Assembly (NCBI GenBank): GCA_022702545.1
Contig: JAHRBC010000005.1
Span: 2,542,001-2,606,000 of the forward strand
Length of the DNA stretch: 64,000 nucleotides
Direction: 5' to 3'
From: Phycomyces nitens
Taxonomy: Eukaryota; Mucoromycota; Mucoromycetes; Mucorales; Phycomycetaceae
Shown: positions 22,987-33,900 of the stretch, one piece after another
Position numbering within the stretch: position 1 is the stretch's first letter
Layout: the number at the start of each line of letters is the position of its first letter
Notes under the pieces: model-generated
Seen by the model: the letters and a program-made list of their open reading frames with translations, nothing else
The model's database searches: none
What the model was told of the DNA's origin: nothing
Program-made: the position numbers and the translations under genes

Positions 22987-23879
22987 TAGACACCATATAT
23001 TTTTGCCTGTAGAAACCTATAAATACTATAAATAATTATTTGTATCTCTAACTAAGAAACCTTAACTATTGACTCTCTCTCTATAACTATTTGTGCTGAG
23101 TACCTATTCAAAGCTTTCACCGTATTATTCGTGACTATTACTATTGCTCGCTCTAACATTTACACTTTACTTTTCTCAATCTCTTGAATTCAATCGGCAT
23201 CTTTGACAGCATGTCCAAAGTACAAGATGCTCATCCCATAGACTTTTTTTTCCCCAAAAACCTTTGAGATTTAAGAAAGGAATCGTAAGTAAGCTTAACA
23301 TAGGCGGAATGAAAATTGCATGCCTTTCCAGACACGAGACCATACTGCATGCAACAACCTTTTGTGCTATCAATCAATACAAAGAAACTAGGTCTATCAT
23401 TGACAAGAAAAATTTAAAACGATGAAAGCTTCTAACACCCCCCAAAAATACTTTTTGAACTTGAGAGAAATCGACATCAGACTTTGGCAGACATGGTACA
23501 TTCTAAAAGTGAAATGACAGGGAAGCCTCTCTGTGCAAAAAACTATTAGTAAAACTACTGTCTTTACATGAATGATAGGCCCTCTGCCCTCAAGGAAATA
23601 AATGAAGCAATAAAACAGGGGTTATATTTAATAGCTGGTCAAAAGTACTAGCCTGTGCAATTAATTTTTTCAGGTGTCAAGACAACCAACATGTTGTTCT
23701 GGGCCAAGTATAAAATGAGCAGTTTAAACTTGATAATAAAAATGGGTTTTATTCATTTCCACTAATATACTTGATCAAAATAAAAATTTATTGTCGAATA
23801 CAACGAAAATACGAGGGAAGCATTATTATACTTATGGGACCATCAGAATGCACTATCTTTTTTTTTAAAAAAAAGAATC

Positions 23880-24720
23880 TAGCATCATCTCATCATTTGG
23901 GCCTATCATGGGCATTTAATGCCTCCCCTCAAGCAAGAACCGGCGGCAGAGAAACCAGCGAACTAGTACCAAGAACAACATAGATTTAGTACTGAAGAAA
24001 ACCGAAAACACTTACCGAGGATATTCTGGAATGGAAGCCAATGACTGGAAACTTGGAAACTACGGAACAGAGAGCTAACATCAAAGACAATAGAGAGTGA
24101 GTACCAATGAAAACAGAAAACTTTTACCAATGCCCGAAAACCTGGAAGACCGGAAGCCGAGGACCAAAGGGCTGAATGGTGCCGACGATACACCTAGGTC
24201 GGCTGTACAAAAGAGCTCAGATCGGCACCATATCAGCCGGCGCCAGGTCGAAGACCGAAGGGCTAGGATACATCCGATTGCGAACAACTTGACGGTTACC
24301 AAGGTAGTGTATGCCGAAACAACGATGCAACCAAGGGCCAATAAGCAATGGACACGCCTCTCCACCACCCTCGGACTGTTGTGCCGAGACCACACCGCAT
24401 TCCGACATAGACATACCTTGATATCCATCATGAAGTAAGCAACCGAATGTTTCCCTTCTTGCTGAGCCCCAACACCGAAATGAGCTGGACGATAGCCATC
24501 GAACCAGTAGAGACCAACGGGGCTGCAGCGCATATACCAATACAACTCTGACCAGCCGTACCAGAGGTTCAAGTATGCTTGCACTCACTGCAGAAGATGT
24601 GAATACGCAAAGGTCCCAAAGCCGAAATCCAATACGTGACATGGACGCGTCCCTCCATTCACCGTTGGCGTGTTAAATCGAACTTTAGAACCTCGCAATA
24701 TTCACACCCTATCCGGACCA
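23880..24720. other. GC-richer island with long open frames in several phases
   Basis: About 800 bp whose base composition is clearly richer in G and C than the flanks, with few stops: minus-strand frames run 24081-24584 and 24217-24642, and a plus-strand frame with an ATG runs from about 24097 to 24438. None resembles a protein family I know. Two segments near 23990 and 24100 look like diverged tandem copies of each other (both contain GAAAAC, GAAAAC and TTACC in order). It could be captured host sequence, a non-autonomous element's payload or a processed non-coding gene. Confidence 0.4.
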
Positions 24721-24886
24721 GGGCGATGTTTCTTGAGGCACATCCGTGGGGACCGACTTGGAAGACCTTGATCGAATATATGAATCCAACAGTTAGATGT
24801 AAAAGATATTAAAAATAGAAAAATATATGTTCATACCTACTGGAGTGCGTTGGTGCCGCACGGGAATGGAATGGCCAATGCTGTTC

Positions 24887-25051
24887 TCAGTATACCAGCT
24901 GTAGCATTGAGTTTTTGACTGGTGCTCTCAATTCACCGTATTCGATTTCATAGTCAACATCAATTTCTTCGTGAAATGAGGCCCAAGGCGTGTTGGACTT
25001 AATATCTGATTTCCAAAAGTTAATGTCAAAAACAGCTATATTTTTGGACAT
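24887..25051 (-). CDS. Small open frame, 54 codons, unknown
   Basis: ATG at 25051 to TGA at 24887. The product begins MSKNIAVFDINFWKSDIK and is acidic and aromatic-rich (SFHEEIDVDYEIEYGE follows), unlike a random translation of AT-rich DNA. A donor-like GTATGT overlaps its start on the same strand and an acceptor-like AAATCAG lies inside it, so it may instead be an exon of a larger, decayed minus-strand gene or transposon. No family is recognised. Confidence 0.3.
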   Translation of the reverse strand: MSKNIAVFDINFWKSDIKSNTPWASFHEEIDVDYEIEYGELRAPVKNSMLQLVY

Positions 25052-26044
25052 ACCTACGCGAGTCTAGTTGCAAAAGATAGAGACAACGGTATCAGGCCTG
25101 GGAATGAGACAGGAGGGTGGAATGAGGGTCATTTATATGTTTGACAGAGATGGTCATTAGGCATCACGCCTTTGCTAATGCTTTTTGACAGGCCACTTGT
25201 ATGATTTTCAGCACAAGATAGAGTGAGCAGGTTATGTTTTGAAATGATTTTGACACCAACATGTGTTTACTACATCTGAATGACACGTTAGTTTGATGGT
25301 TCAAAAACATCATAAAACACACCCATCCATCATTAAAAGTCCGTCCATCATAAAGGCGGAGCCATAGTTGACGAAACTAGGAGTGGATGAAGTGAAAATT
25401 TGCTTACCTTGACATGTCCTTGAGAAAGTGAAATGGTAACGGAAAGAGAAGTAAGGAAACAGAAACAACAATACGTGCCCAAAGCCCCTGTCTTTATAGA
25501 CAAATATTTTGTGGGTGTGAGGTCACCACGAATTTTGGTGATGACGTGAGCCAGTGTGGGAATATATTTTTGACATGGAGCAAATTAGTAGCTTAACAGT
25601 AAAATCAATAGCTTTTAAAAGGAAAAAGGTAAAGAGGTAAAGAGGTAAACATCAAGTTAAAGGTTGGCCTTTATCTGTGTACTGTTAACTTTAAAGACAG
25701 TGTACTTCTTTGAACGGCGATTGGTTTTCTTTTGATTTTAGGCAATCTTGGTAGGTCCGTGCATTTGTTCAAGGATGATTGATTTTGTACAAACAGGTAC
25801 AAATAATCTTTGCGGAAATCAGAAATACATTTGCCCTTTCGAAATACTCAAATATCTCATTCTTTTTTCATATCATATAGAGTTGTGTATCCTATTTGTC
25901 CTAAACACTTGTTTAGCAAATATCAAAGATAGAGTGTACTCTGCCACATAGTTTTATTTGGTGTAAGAGCAAATGGAGTTTTGATACTAAATAACAATAA
26001 ATTTGTTTTTTTTTTATTCATTATTCTGTACTCTTAAAGGGCAA

Positions 26045-26392
26045 TGTTGTGTTTTAGGGTATTAAACCAATACAAAATGATAATGGAGATATAGACAGTG
26101 AGTGAGTACTTTGAGACTATATATAAGCTTGTCATTATCAAGATACAAAATGTACCGCTCTTTATATACTCTTTCAATGTGCTGTTGCACAAGATCTTGG
26201 ACTTCCTGATACGTGGGGTCTTTCACCACATTAAAATATTAGATGGAGTAAGCTTCTGAGCTTAACATCCATGTTACTATTATTCTGATGCATTGCTATA
26301 CTTCGCCTATCGTACCTTATTAGCTCTCAGCTAATCTGTACTTATAGTTTATCTATATGTAAAATATACATTGATAAGGCTGGATCACCACA
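26045..26392. mobile_element. LTR-like repeat, copy 2 (348 bp)
   Basis: Same orientation and exactly the same length as copy 1, with the same TGTTGTG start and CACCACA end. The two copies lie 3.4 kb apart start to start. The 5 bp to its right (CATAC) and to the left of copy 1 (GCTAC) agree at only three positions. Confidence 0.75.
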
Positions 26393-28087
26393 CATACCAT
26401 CCTCAACTTTGAGAGAACAAACAAAAGGTTGGTCCATTAAGCCAATGCTCTATTCTCTCCATAAATTTGGAATTGTGAAAAACCGGTGGTTCATCTTGTA
26501 TGGTAAGATGTGAAAGTGGCAGTGATGGATTGGGTGGCATCAGGGAGAAGGCGACAGTTTGCTGCATTGAGCACATTGATGAGATGTGAATCATGCCAGA
26601 ACCTCGATTGCTTTTACAAAAAAATACCAGAAATATATGATCCCACCATACTATCACTTTTCTACTGCACAACTTGTCATTGTTGATCACCAGGTACACC
26701 TTGACGGAAAAGCATATTAATTACATTCCTTCTGTTGATATTGATAACCTTTGATGAATGGATCCCGACATATTGGAAGGCTTTACGATAAATATTTGCT
26801 TGTTCATCTTATGAGATTTGCTCATAAGAGTTTTTATAGGTAAATAAAAAAAAACATATTTTGCCAATTCCCTCTCTCTTTGTAAAATTTGGAGAGAACT
26901 ATATGGCAAAAGCACAAATATAATACAGCTCAACACTCTTATGCTTCAGAGTAGACCCATATTGAATCCTGCAATCCTTATTTGTTTTTTTTTGTTTTTT
27001 TAAAAAAAGGGGGGATCATAACCACCAACTACCACGAACACCGTTTCAGGCGTTTAACCCGAATCATCCAATAATATTACAGAAAAGATTAATCTGACAA
27101 GTGCCGAGTTAGTTTTTGTAGTGCAATGCTGTCAGATACAATTGATAAATAGAGCGTTTTGTAAATAATCAAAAAATCATTCAAGTTTGACTTGGCAAAA
27201 ATAAAAAACACTATCTTAATAGGATATTTATAGAACAACCAAGTGAAAATTGCTTTTTTAGGATGAACCAAAATATCGATTTTTTGGTTCTTTCAGCCAA
27301 ATACCAATTGATACAAGTTTATAACATTATAAGAGTATATAAAAGCTTTTGTAACTAATAATTGTATATATTCTGTTAATACATCACTTAAATATACCCT
27401 ATACTGTTATATCACCAAAAACAACCGCCAAGACTGACAAAGCAGTCAGCAAGAAGATGTAATTTCAAATATACAATTGCTATTTTTCACAAAAAATTGC
27501 AATTTTTTTTTGAAAATAATTTGAAACAATCCAAAGACTGTGGCTTCCTTTTTTAAGTAGAAGGATATTTTGATAATTTACCAAACCCTCTATTTATTGG
27601 TGTTCTAGCTCTATTTTTACTTTCGTTTATTTATCTGGCAATTGCATCTCAATCAATCTTGTCTCACATACAAAGCCCTTTACACAAAAACAGTAATGCT
27701 AATACTTGAGCCACACAAGGTATGAAAGGACTTTTTCTACAAAAGTACATATTCCAAGACATCCCAATTCCAGGTAAGCCTCAAATAAATTATCCAATAT
27801 TGGATTAAACAAATATAGAGAGACTGTATATTAGCATATTTAAGCAGGCAGCATATCATTAATTCTTGATGAGAGCAAAATAATCGTTTACTAATTATTA
27901 TATTTGTAAGGCTTTGAACCTTTTTATTTGTCTTGATTCTACTTGATGCAGATTGTACCTTTGTCCTACAAACAGAGTCTTTTTTAATTACTTTTTTCTC
28001 ACATTCTAATAATATAAACGCCATTAAAAGGCTTTAAAAGTATTGAAGCCTCTCTTTCCAGTATTTATTCAAAATACTCTTTATATT
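26393..28087. other. Repeat-flanking intergenic DNA, no supported gene
   Basis: A minus-strand frame abuts the LTR-like repeat (26403-26699) but has no ATG near its start and no family match; it may be an interrupted older element. A T7A7 tract lies near 26994-27007. The rest is AT-rich with frequent stops. Confidence 0.45.
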
Positions 28088-29896
28088 ATGCTCCTATCAG
28101 ACTTTCCTCAAGAAATCATAAACAAAATCATTGATCTTTTGCCATTCAAGGACAAAACCTCTTGCTGTCTAGTTTGCAAGTCATGGAACAACATCTTCCA
28201 GGATTCCTTGTACTCTGAAATTATTATATATTCTAGAAATTCATTGGATCAACTTCTGACTTCATCCCAGAATAACCAACCCAACTATCGAGAAAATGGA
28301 CACCTTGCACAATATATGCTTATAAACCATTATATGGATGTAACGGACGAAGATATCTACGTACTTCAAAAGATGTTTCCAAACATAAAGTATATTTATT
28401 TCTACAAAATGCATGTTAACCAGAATAGCCTTGGATTGACTGCTGATTGGCGCCCTTGGAAATTACTGAGAGAACTCGACATCGCTTTATGGAAGATCGA
28501 TATACCTGACATGGGGGATAAGCTTGTTAAATTGCTCTTGGCATTACCCGTTCTCAGGCGGCTGGGGATTGACAACCACGCTACGTTAATTGATTCACTA
28601 TCATTCTCATTAAACGACATCGAAACTATTCACTCGCATCTAAAACACCTTGGACATTTGAAGCTACAATCAATACTATTACCTATTTCTGACATCGCCT
28701 TTACACAGATAGAAGACGTATCACCAGCCATGACAATGAGAAACTTGAGAGTAGTATCTGAAAAAACAGACAATCGATGGTTATATTATTTCGCTCACAA
28801 ATACCCCAATCTACGCAGAATCGAATTTTGTATATCAAATGCCCTGGCCGATCCCGAAGAACAAAGAAACAGTACAATGGAAATATTCCTCACAGATCCT
28901 TTGGTATTTCAACATCTAAGAAAAATTGATATCCAATATACCAATTACGCTGGGGAAAGCGATAGATTTGTATGGGAAATATCCGATTCCAAAAACACGA
29001 CGTTTGAGCATGTAGCAATTTCTATCAACCAAATGGATGTCTATTCTCCTGATAACCTCTGTGATTTTCCCAAACGCATCACAGACGCCTGCCTGACCAA
29101 ATATTCAAAGAAGATCAACTCATTTTACTTAAGTTGCAAATCTATACATACAGTCCCAATACAGTTGATGGAGATGGAGAACACCCTTTGTAATTTGATC
29201 AGAATTCAGATCAGCAGCCCTACGTCTGTTGATCTGGATAGCTTTCTCTCTTTGTCACCTCGCTTAGAGTCACTTGAACTCGAGCATGCTGATATCAAAG
29301 TTAGAGATGAACTCTACACCTCAAATAGATTTGGACTCCAGTCGTTCAAAGTAAACGACGCAAAAATCACATCAAATGTTCTCCGGTTTCTGTCATTCCA
29401 CTGCAGAGGTCTGAAAGAGTTGGATTTAAGTATATTATCAGTATACGGCAACTTTACAACACCCGGGTGCCAGTTTATCGACATGACCTATAGCCGCCTA
29501 AAGAGATTACGTATAGATAACACACAATTTGTTATACAAGACAACAACGTGTGCCCAGACAATGTCAACATAACCCTTATTACACGACCAGTTGAAGATA
29601 TTGCTCCAAAACAAAAATATGATTTCAATGTCTTGCCACCTATCATTGAAGCACCTTACAAAGCTCATTATGACTGGTTTTACGCATCTGAACCCCTATA
29701 TATGAATGTCATTTCAAAAGCACAAGGCTCCTGTATCATGAAACTCCTTTCAAATTATGAGGAAAGCAAAAGAATTACGCTAGAGGAGGCTCATATGAAG
29801 AAAGAAGCGTCTAATCATTGGAAGGAAAGATGCGTTTTTGGATATACAAATATAGAACTTGGTTATGTTGTTGACTATAAAGTCACTATAACTTAA
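28088..29896 (+). CDS. F-box protein with leucine-rich region
   Basis: 602 residues in a single uninterrupted frame, the only long intronless gene of the window. An F-box sits at the N-terminus (about residues 2-45: LSDFPQEIINKIIDLLPFKD then CCLVCKSWNNIF). The rest is leucine-rich with repeat-like segments such as LESLELEHADI and LKELDLSILSVYG. F-box proteins bind Skp1 and bring substrates to SCF ubiquitin ligases; the variable leucine-rich part would choose the substrate. The substrate is unknown. Large families of such FBXL-like genes are usual in this fungal group. The first ATG of the F-box frame is at 28088; upstream codons in frame lack an ATG. It sits isolated among repeats. Confidence 0.9.
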   Translation: MLLSDFPQEIINKIIDLLPFKDKTSCCLVCKSWNNIFQDSLYSEIIIYSRNSLDQLLTSSQNNQPNYRENGHLAQYMLINHYMDVTDEDIYVLQKMFPNIKYIYFYKMHVNQNSLGLTADWRPWKLLRELDIALWKIDIPDMGDKLVKLLLALPVLRRLGIDNHATLIDSLSFSLNDIETIHSHLKHLGHLKLQSILLPISDIAFTQIEDVSPAMTMRNLRVVSEKTDNRWLYYFAHKYPNLRRIEFCISNALADPEEQRNSTMEIFLTDPLVFQHLRKIDIQYTNYAGESDRFVWEISDSKNTTFEHVAISINQMDVYSPDNLCDFPKRITDACLTKYSKKINSFYLSCKSIHTVPIQLMEMENTLCNLIRIQISSPTSVDLDSFLSLSPRLESLELEHADIKVRDELYTSNRFGLQSFKVNDAKITSNVLRFLSFHCRGLKELDLSILSVYGNFTTPGCQFIDMTYSRLKRLRIDNTQFVIQDNNVCPDNVNITLITRPVEDIAPKQKYDFNVLPPIIEAPYKAHYDWFYASEPLYMNVISKAQGSCIMKLLSNYEESKRITLEEAHMKKEASNHWKERCVFGYTNIELGYVVDYKVTIT

Positions 29897-31100
29897 TTCA
29901 CGTATTGTATCCAAAACGTTTTTTTAAGTATATGTGGTGTATATTAAACAAGACAAAGAATACTCCATATTATAATATGGTGCGCTTGTATTTGGATATC
30001 AACTTTTTTACATACTTTTCAAAAGCCCAACACTTTCGCAAAAATAAAACTATCAAAAATCCAAGCTGTGCGTTGGGCACCCATGATTTTTCTTAATGTA
30101 TCCCGCGGCTTTATTTTTAATTAAACAGCTTTAACAAAAAAAAAGACTCAGTGTTTTAAAGATTTGCAAGTAAGAGACGGTTAAATATCAGGTAAAAGTA
30201 TTTTGTTTATTTTGCGGGTGTGTCAAGGCCTGGCGCCTGTAGGCATATAGGCTACCCATGAGAATGAAAAGAATAATTGAAAATATATAAATAAATAATA
30301 AAAAAGAAACCCCTAAATACTGGGGGGAAATAGATAAGGTATAAGGACGAAAGAAAAAAGTAATAGTTTTTGACACGGAAAAAACCCCAGTGGGGGAAGG
30401 TTACATATCAGAGATTATAATTACTGGTTTTCCAGTATGTCGGACGTTAAATACCATTATTATTTTTGTGGAGTTTTATCAAACGAAATTGAAACAATTC
30501 GAAAAAAGTCGATAGTTAAAGTTAAATGCACCATATTAAAGGTGGGGATATGAACATAAATTACAATTAAAAAGAATTAATAATGTTTGATGACAAATGG
30601 GAAAGGATTATAGTAGTAGGAATGGTACATTATCTGATTTTATACTTTGAAACATTTTCCCAGCACTTTCAACCTCTCGAAAAACAGCCGACAATAGAGT
30701 CTCTACGCACAGAATAAAATTAGAACGCATTAATTATATACTAGTGACTATAGACACAAGACATACCTTTGATTTTATTGCTAGTGGTACCCATAAAAAT
30801 TGTGCAAGAACGTCTGCAATGGATTTCTTTTGAAAGGCCACAAATCTTCAAGAAGAACAAATGTTATTATTAAAATAGTTGGATCTTACGAGTACACACA
30901 AACCAACTAACTATAAACATAAACACTTACCTGAGAATAGTCGAGTAGAGACAAACACATTGGTGAAGAGAATGGTGAAGTATCAGAGCTAAGGGTAGGC
31001 TCAAAATCACTGTCAAATTCAGGATTTTTGTCACATCAGCGACATCCATCCCAAAGTTCGACTTATGTGATTTGTCGTGAGCGCTCATTGTCATCATTTA
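29897..31100. other. Gene-poor AT-rich DNA
   Basis: No coding sequence can be supported. A short GC-richer patch near 30215-30260 (GGCCTGGCGCC) stands out from its surroundings. Donor-like motifs on the minus strand appear from about 30925 onward. Confidence 0.45.
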
Positions 31101-31168
31101 CTTTTAATTGTCCGCTTCTCTGTGGTCGTGTGGTCGTTCCTCGTACTCGTAAAGGTCGGTCTTACTCG

Positions 31169-31700
31169 TATGCTGTGTCCTATAAAAATTATCTATATTA
31201 GTGTACATGTTAATTGGTTATATCGTCTGTTAAAGCTCGTATTCGATTTCGTTCGTACTCGTTGTCTGTATCCACTAATCGTCGACATCTGGTATGTTAT
31301 TCTTCTGGTACTCGTCGTATGGGTCAATGTTTTCGTCGTCGTGGGTAATCGTTCGTCATTAATCGTTATTCGTCTGTATCCACGTTTTCGTTCGTTTGTA
31401 AATTCGTAAAGGTTCGTCGTATTCGTATTCCATGCTCTGCCATAAAAATCCAAATTAGAATATGTGTTCGCTTACCTTATTGCCATGTCGTCTATATCGT
31501 CTGCAAAAGTTCGTATTCAATTTTGTTTGTACTCGTTGTCGGTATCCACTAATGGCTGACGTCTGATATGTTGCTAGTCTGGTACTCGTCTAGTGCGTCA
31601 GTGTTTCCGTCCTTGTATGTAATCCTTGTACCCATATTGTATGCCGTGCCATAAATATTCAAATTAGTAAATGTGATAACTTACCTGATTGTATTCATAT
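31169..31700. repeat. Diverged ACGA-rich tandem repeats, units of about 210-260 bp
   Basis: Two recognisable units (31169-31430 and 31431-31639) plus parts of units on both sides. Each begins with a TATGC-x-GTGCC-ATAAA-type block followed by CAAATTAG-like sequence, then a shared block around TATCGTCTG and TACTCGTTGTC and TATCCACTAAT (31221 and 31495). On the minus strand the units are rich in ACGA and carry GTAAG donor-like sites. Units differ by many substitutions and indels, so the array is old. Confidence 0.6.
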
Positions 31701-33090
31701 TCTTTATATCTTGGACAGTAGTTTTCTTGGGTGGTAACTGTCTGCTGATATCATTAAATATGTACACTTACCTTGCTGTATGCTTTGTTAACTCACTATG
31801 ATATACAACGTTGGACTGTAACGATTGCTGATATTACTATTGACTTATATTATAGGAAATAATTATTAGTCTGTTAGCACGCATGTGTTCTTACCTTTCA
31901 AGTCTGTGTTATGATAAATTCTATATAATCTACAATATATCTGCTTGCACGTACTGATCTAATGTTGGTTCTGCACTTAATAGACATACTGTTATGTCTC
32001 TATAGATTTCTGCTTCCAAAGTCTTCTGTCTTGATTGATACGGACATGTTGAATATATCTATGGTACAAATTTTCCGGGATTCTTATGTAAATGTTTTTC
32101 GTCGTGAATGTCTGATGTAAAGGATTTATCTTCATTCTCTCGATGTTTTTTACATTTTTTAATTTCTTTTTGATTTTTTTTTATTATGGGCGAGTAATCC
32201 CAAAACAGAGGTAGACATCATGATCTAGGTATAACGACTGGGTTGTCTTCTATCCTCAATCTTCTAATATGTAGGTCGGTGATAGCTAAGAGCCTTGAAA
32301 TATATCTCGGAAATCGTTTTGCTTGAATGTCTTGAAGTGAACACCGCGATAATCTCGTTATGTGCTGTAGTATAGTTATCGTCCAGGGTCTGTAAAAAAA
32401 AACAAGGCGTTAACTATCGATAAACAATAGTATATAACCGAATGACTTCGATTTGATACGAAATTGTGGTTTTGCTCATGGATGTATCGAATACTTGCTG
32501 ATAGTTTCCAATGATCCAACATGGAATATTTTTGAATTATCTTACCTATCATATATAGAATACCAGTGGTCTGCTAGGTATTGTGTTGTTTATGCATCTC
32601 CAGAGTTCGTCTAATCTTTGCGTGGTATTTGATTATCAAAAAAACACTGTAAGTTTACCTGTAAGCCGTGCTTGATAGGCGGTGATATTTTTGATCTGGA
32701 AGGTCGTATTGATGTATACGCTGGCACTATATAGAGTCCAAATGTTGCGAGAAAGTCGGGTATGTCTGAGCAGGGCTTTTCTCGGAAATATTGAGAGGCT
32801 GTAGCGAGACGGGTCATCGGCCAAGGGGATCGTTTGTGGCTCAACATACCAGTATTCAGTGGAGTTAACCATTCCACACATTTGTAAATGCGGTGAACTG
32901 GAAAAATTTTGTGATCAGGAAGACAGTAGAAACGGAGCGGCCATGCAGAGTAAGCGGGTGCCTTGAATTACAAACATGTTGATAGGCCTACAAATATTGT
33001 GGATGTGGTGCATTGCGGCAGTGAGTAGACAGTCATTTGAGATTTGAGTTGGAGTCCAACAGTCTTGGTTGAAATTCTATATAATACTCA
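31701..33090. other. Gene-poor DNA with scattered minus-strand splice-like motifs
   Basis: CTTACC (donor on the minus strand) recurs near 31770, 31892, 32543 and 32655. Two overlapping minus-strand frames cover 32611-32881. I could not chain these into a gene. Confidence 0.35.
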
Positions 33091-33099
33091 CTATTGAAG

Positions 33100-33900
33100 G
33101 AAGCCATGCCGTAATGTTATCTCCAAGTACTTGAGCTTACCAGTAGTCTAACCAAAATGGATGACCATTCTCTCTGTATCAATGTGTGATTCTTGGATAA
33201 AGTGGATGGGAAATGTTCGTTTCAATGTGGTTGGTAGAGTGTCGGGTAAAGCTAGTTGCCTCCTTTGATTTTTGCCTGTTGAACAAGAATAATCTGATAT
33301 ATCTGGCCAACTAAACGGTTCATTCGGCTCCCTTTGATTGGTATTCTTACTGCCTCGGTTACCTTCAATAGTGTGGATGAGAACAATACCATTATTTACC
33401 TTGAAGTTGAGTTCAATCCGCATGCTGGTATTTCTACTGGACTGCCTCGGATGGCAATATCTCTATTGACTGGAGTTACTACCCCTGTGTTCTTCCTAGA
33501 AACGCCTATAATTGTGTGGCCTTTAAGCGTTCCGTTGACTTGTTGCCGTTGCTCTCTAATGAGAGAAACTTTGTTCTCTCTACTAATTAGGACTTACCTT
33601 TTGCTAGCTATGCACTGCGGTATGTGTTATCCAGTAAAGCAAATGATAGGCCATTTGTATATTGCTGCTTGGGTTCCATCTTGATTCTTTCCTTAGGGTA
33701 TTGTGCTTTCATACACCTTGATTTCTTGCAACTGTACGGCAGACGACAATCCTTTGTTCTCTTTACAATCTTCCTTCATGTCCTTTTTCGTGACTGTGAT
33801 TAAATCCAACAGACATGTTCTGATACTTCGGACAAACCTTGGGTTTTCGTCTAACATCTATCTCGTATATCAAAGGATGTGTCTAATCATTTCCTCGTAG
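33100..33900 (-). pseudogene. Decayed coding-like sequence, probable mobile-element or gene relic
   Basis: Several adjoining minus-strand stretches read like protein but in different frames: one near 33680-33870 includes NPRFVRSIRTCLLDLITVT, one near 33410-33580 includes VSRKNTGVVTPVNRDIAIRG, and one at 33148-33300 includes LPDTLPTTLKRTFPIHFI. They are separated by frame changes and stops, with donor-like GTAAGT and GTAAAT between them. Either they are exons of a decayed gene or a transposon relic. I do not recognise the family. Confidence 0.35.

Larger units (their letters stand above)
22987..26044. other. 3.06 kb between the LTR-like repeats; no intact retrotransposon genes
   Basis: If the two repeats are one element's LTRs this is its interior, but no gag, protease, reverse transcriptase or integrase motif is visible. 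The right edge on + reads TTAAAGGGCAA just before copy 2, a weak polypurine-tract candidate; no convincing primer-binding site is seen. It contains the GC-richer island at 23880-24720 and a 54-codon minus-strand frame at 24887-25051. Confidence 0.5.

Noticed and set aside
22639..26392. Calling the LTR-like pair an intact retrotransposon
   Set aside because: No gag/pol motif, no clear primer-binding site and flanking 5-mers agree at only three of five positions.
31169..31700. Possible CRISPR-like array
   Set aside because: Units of 210-260 bp are diverged along their whole length with no short conserved repeat and unique spacers, and the genome is eukaryotic.
33000..33080. Search for tRNA genes here and elsewhere
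   Set aside because: Isolated T-arm-like words occur (for example near 33070 and 49008), but no complete cloverleaf with acceptor and anticodon arms could be built anywhere in the window.
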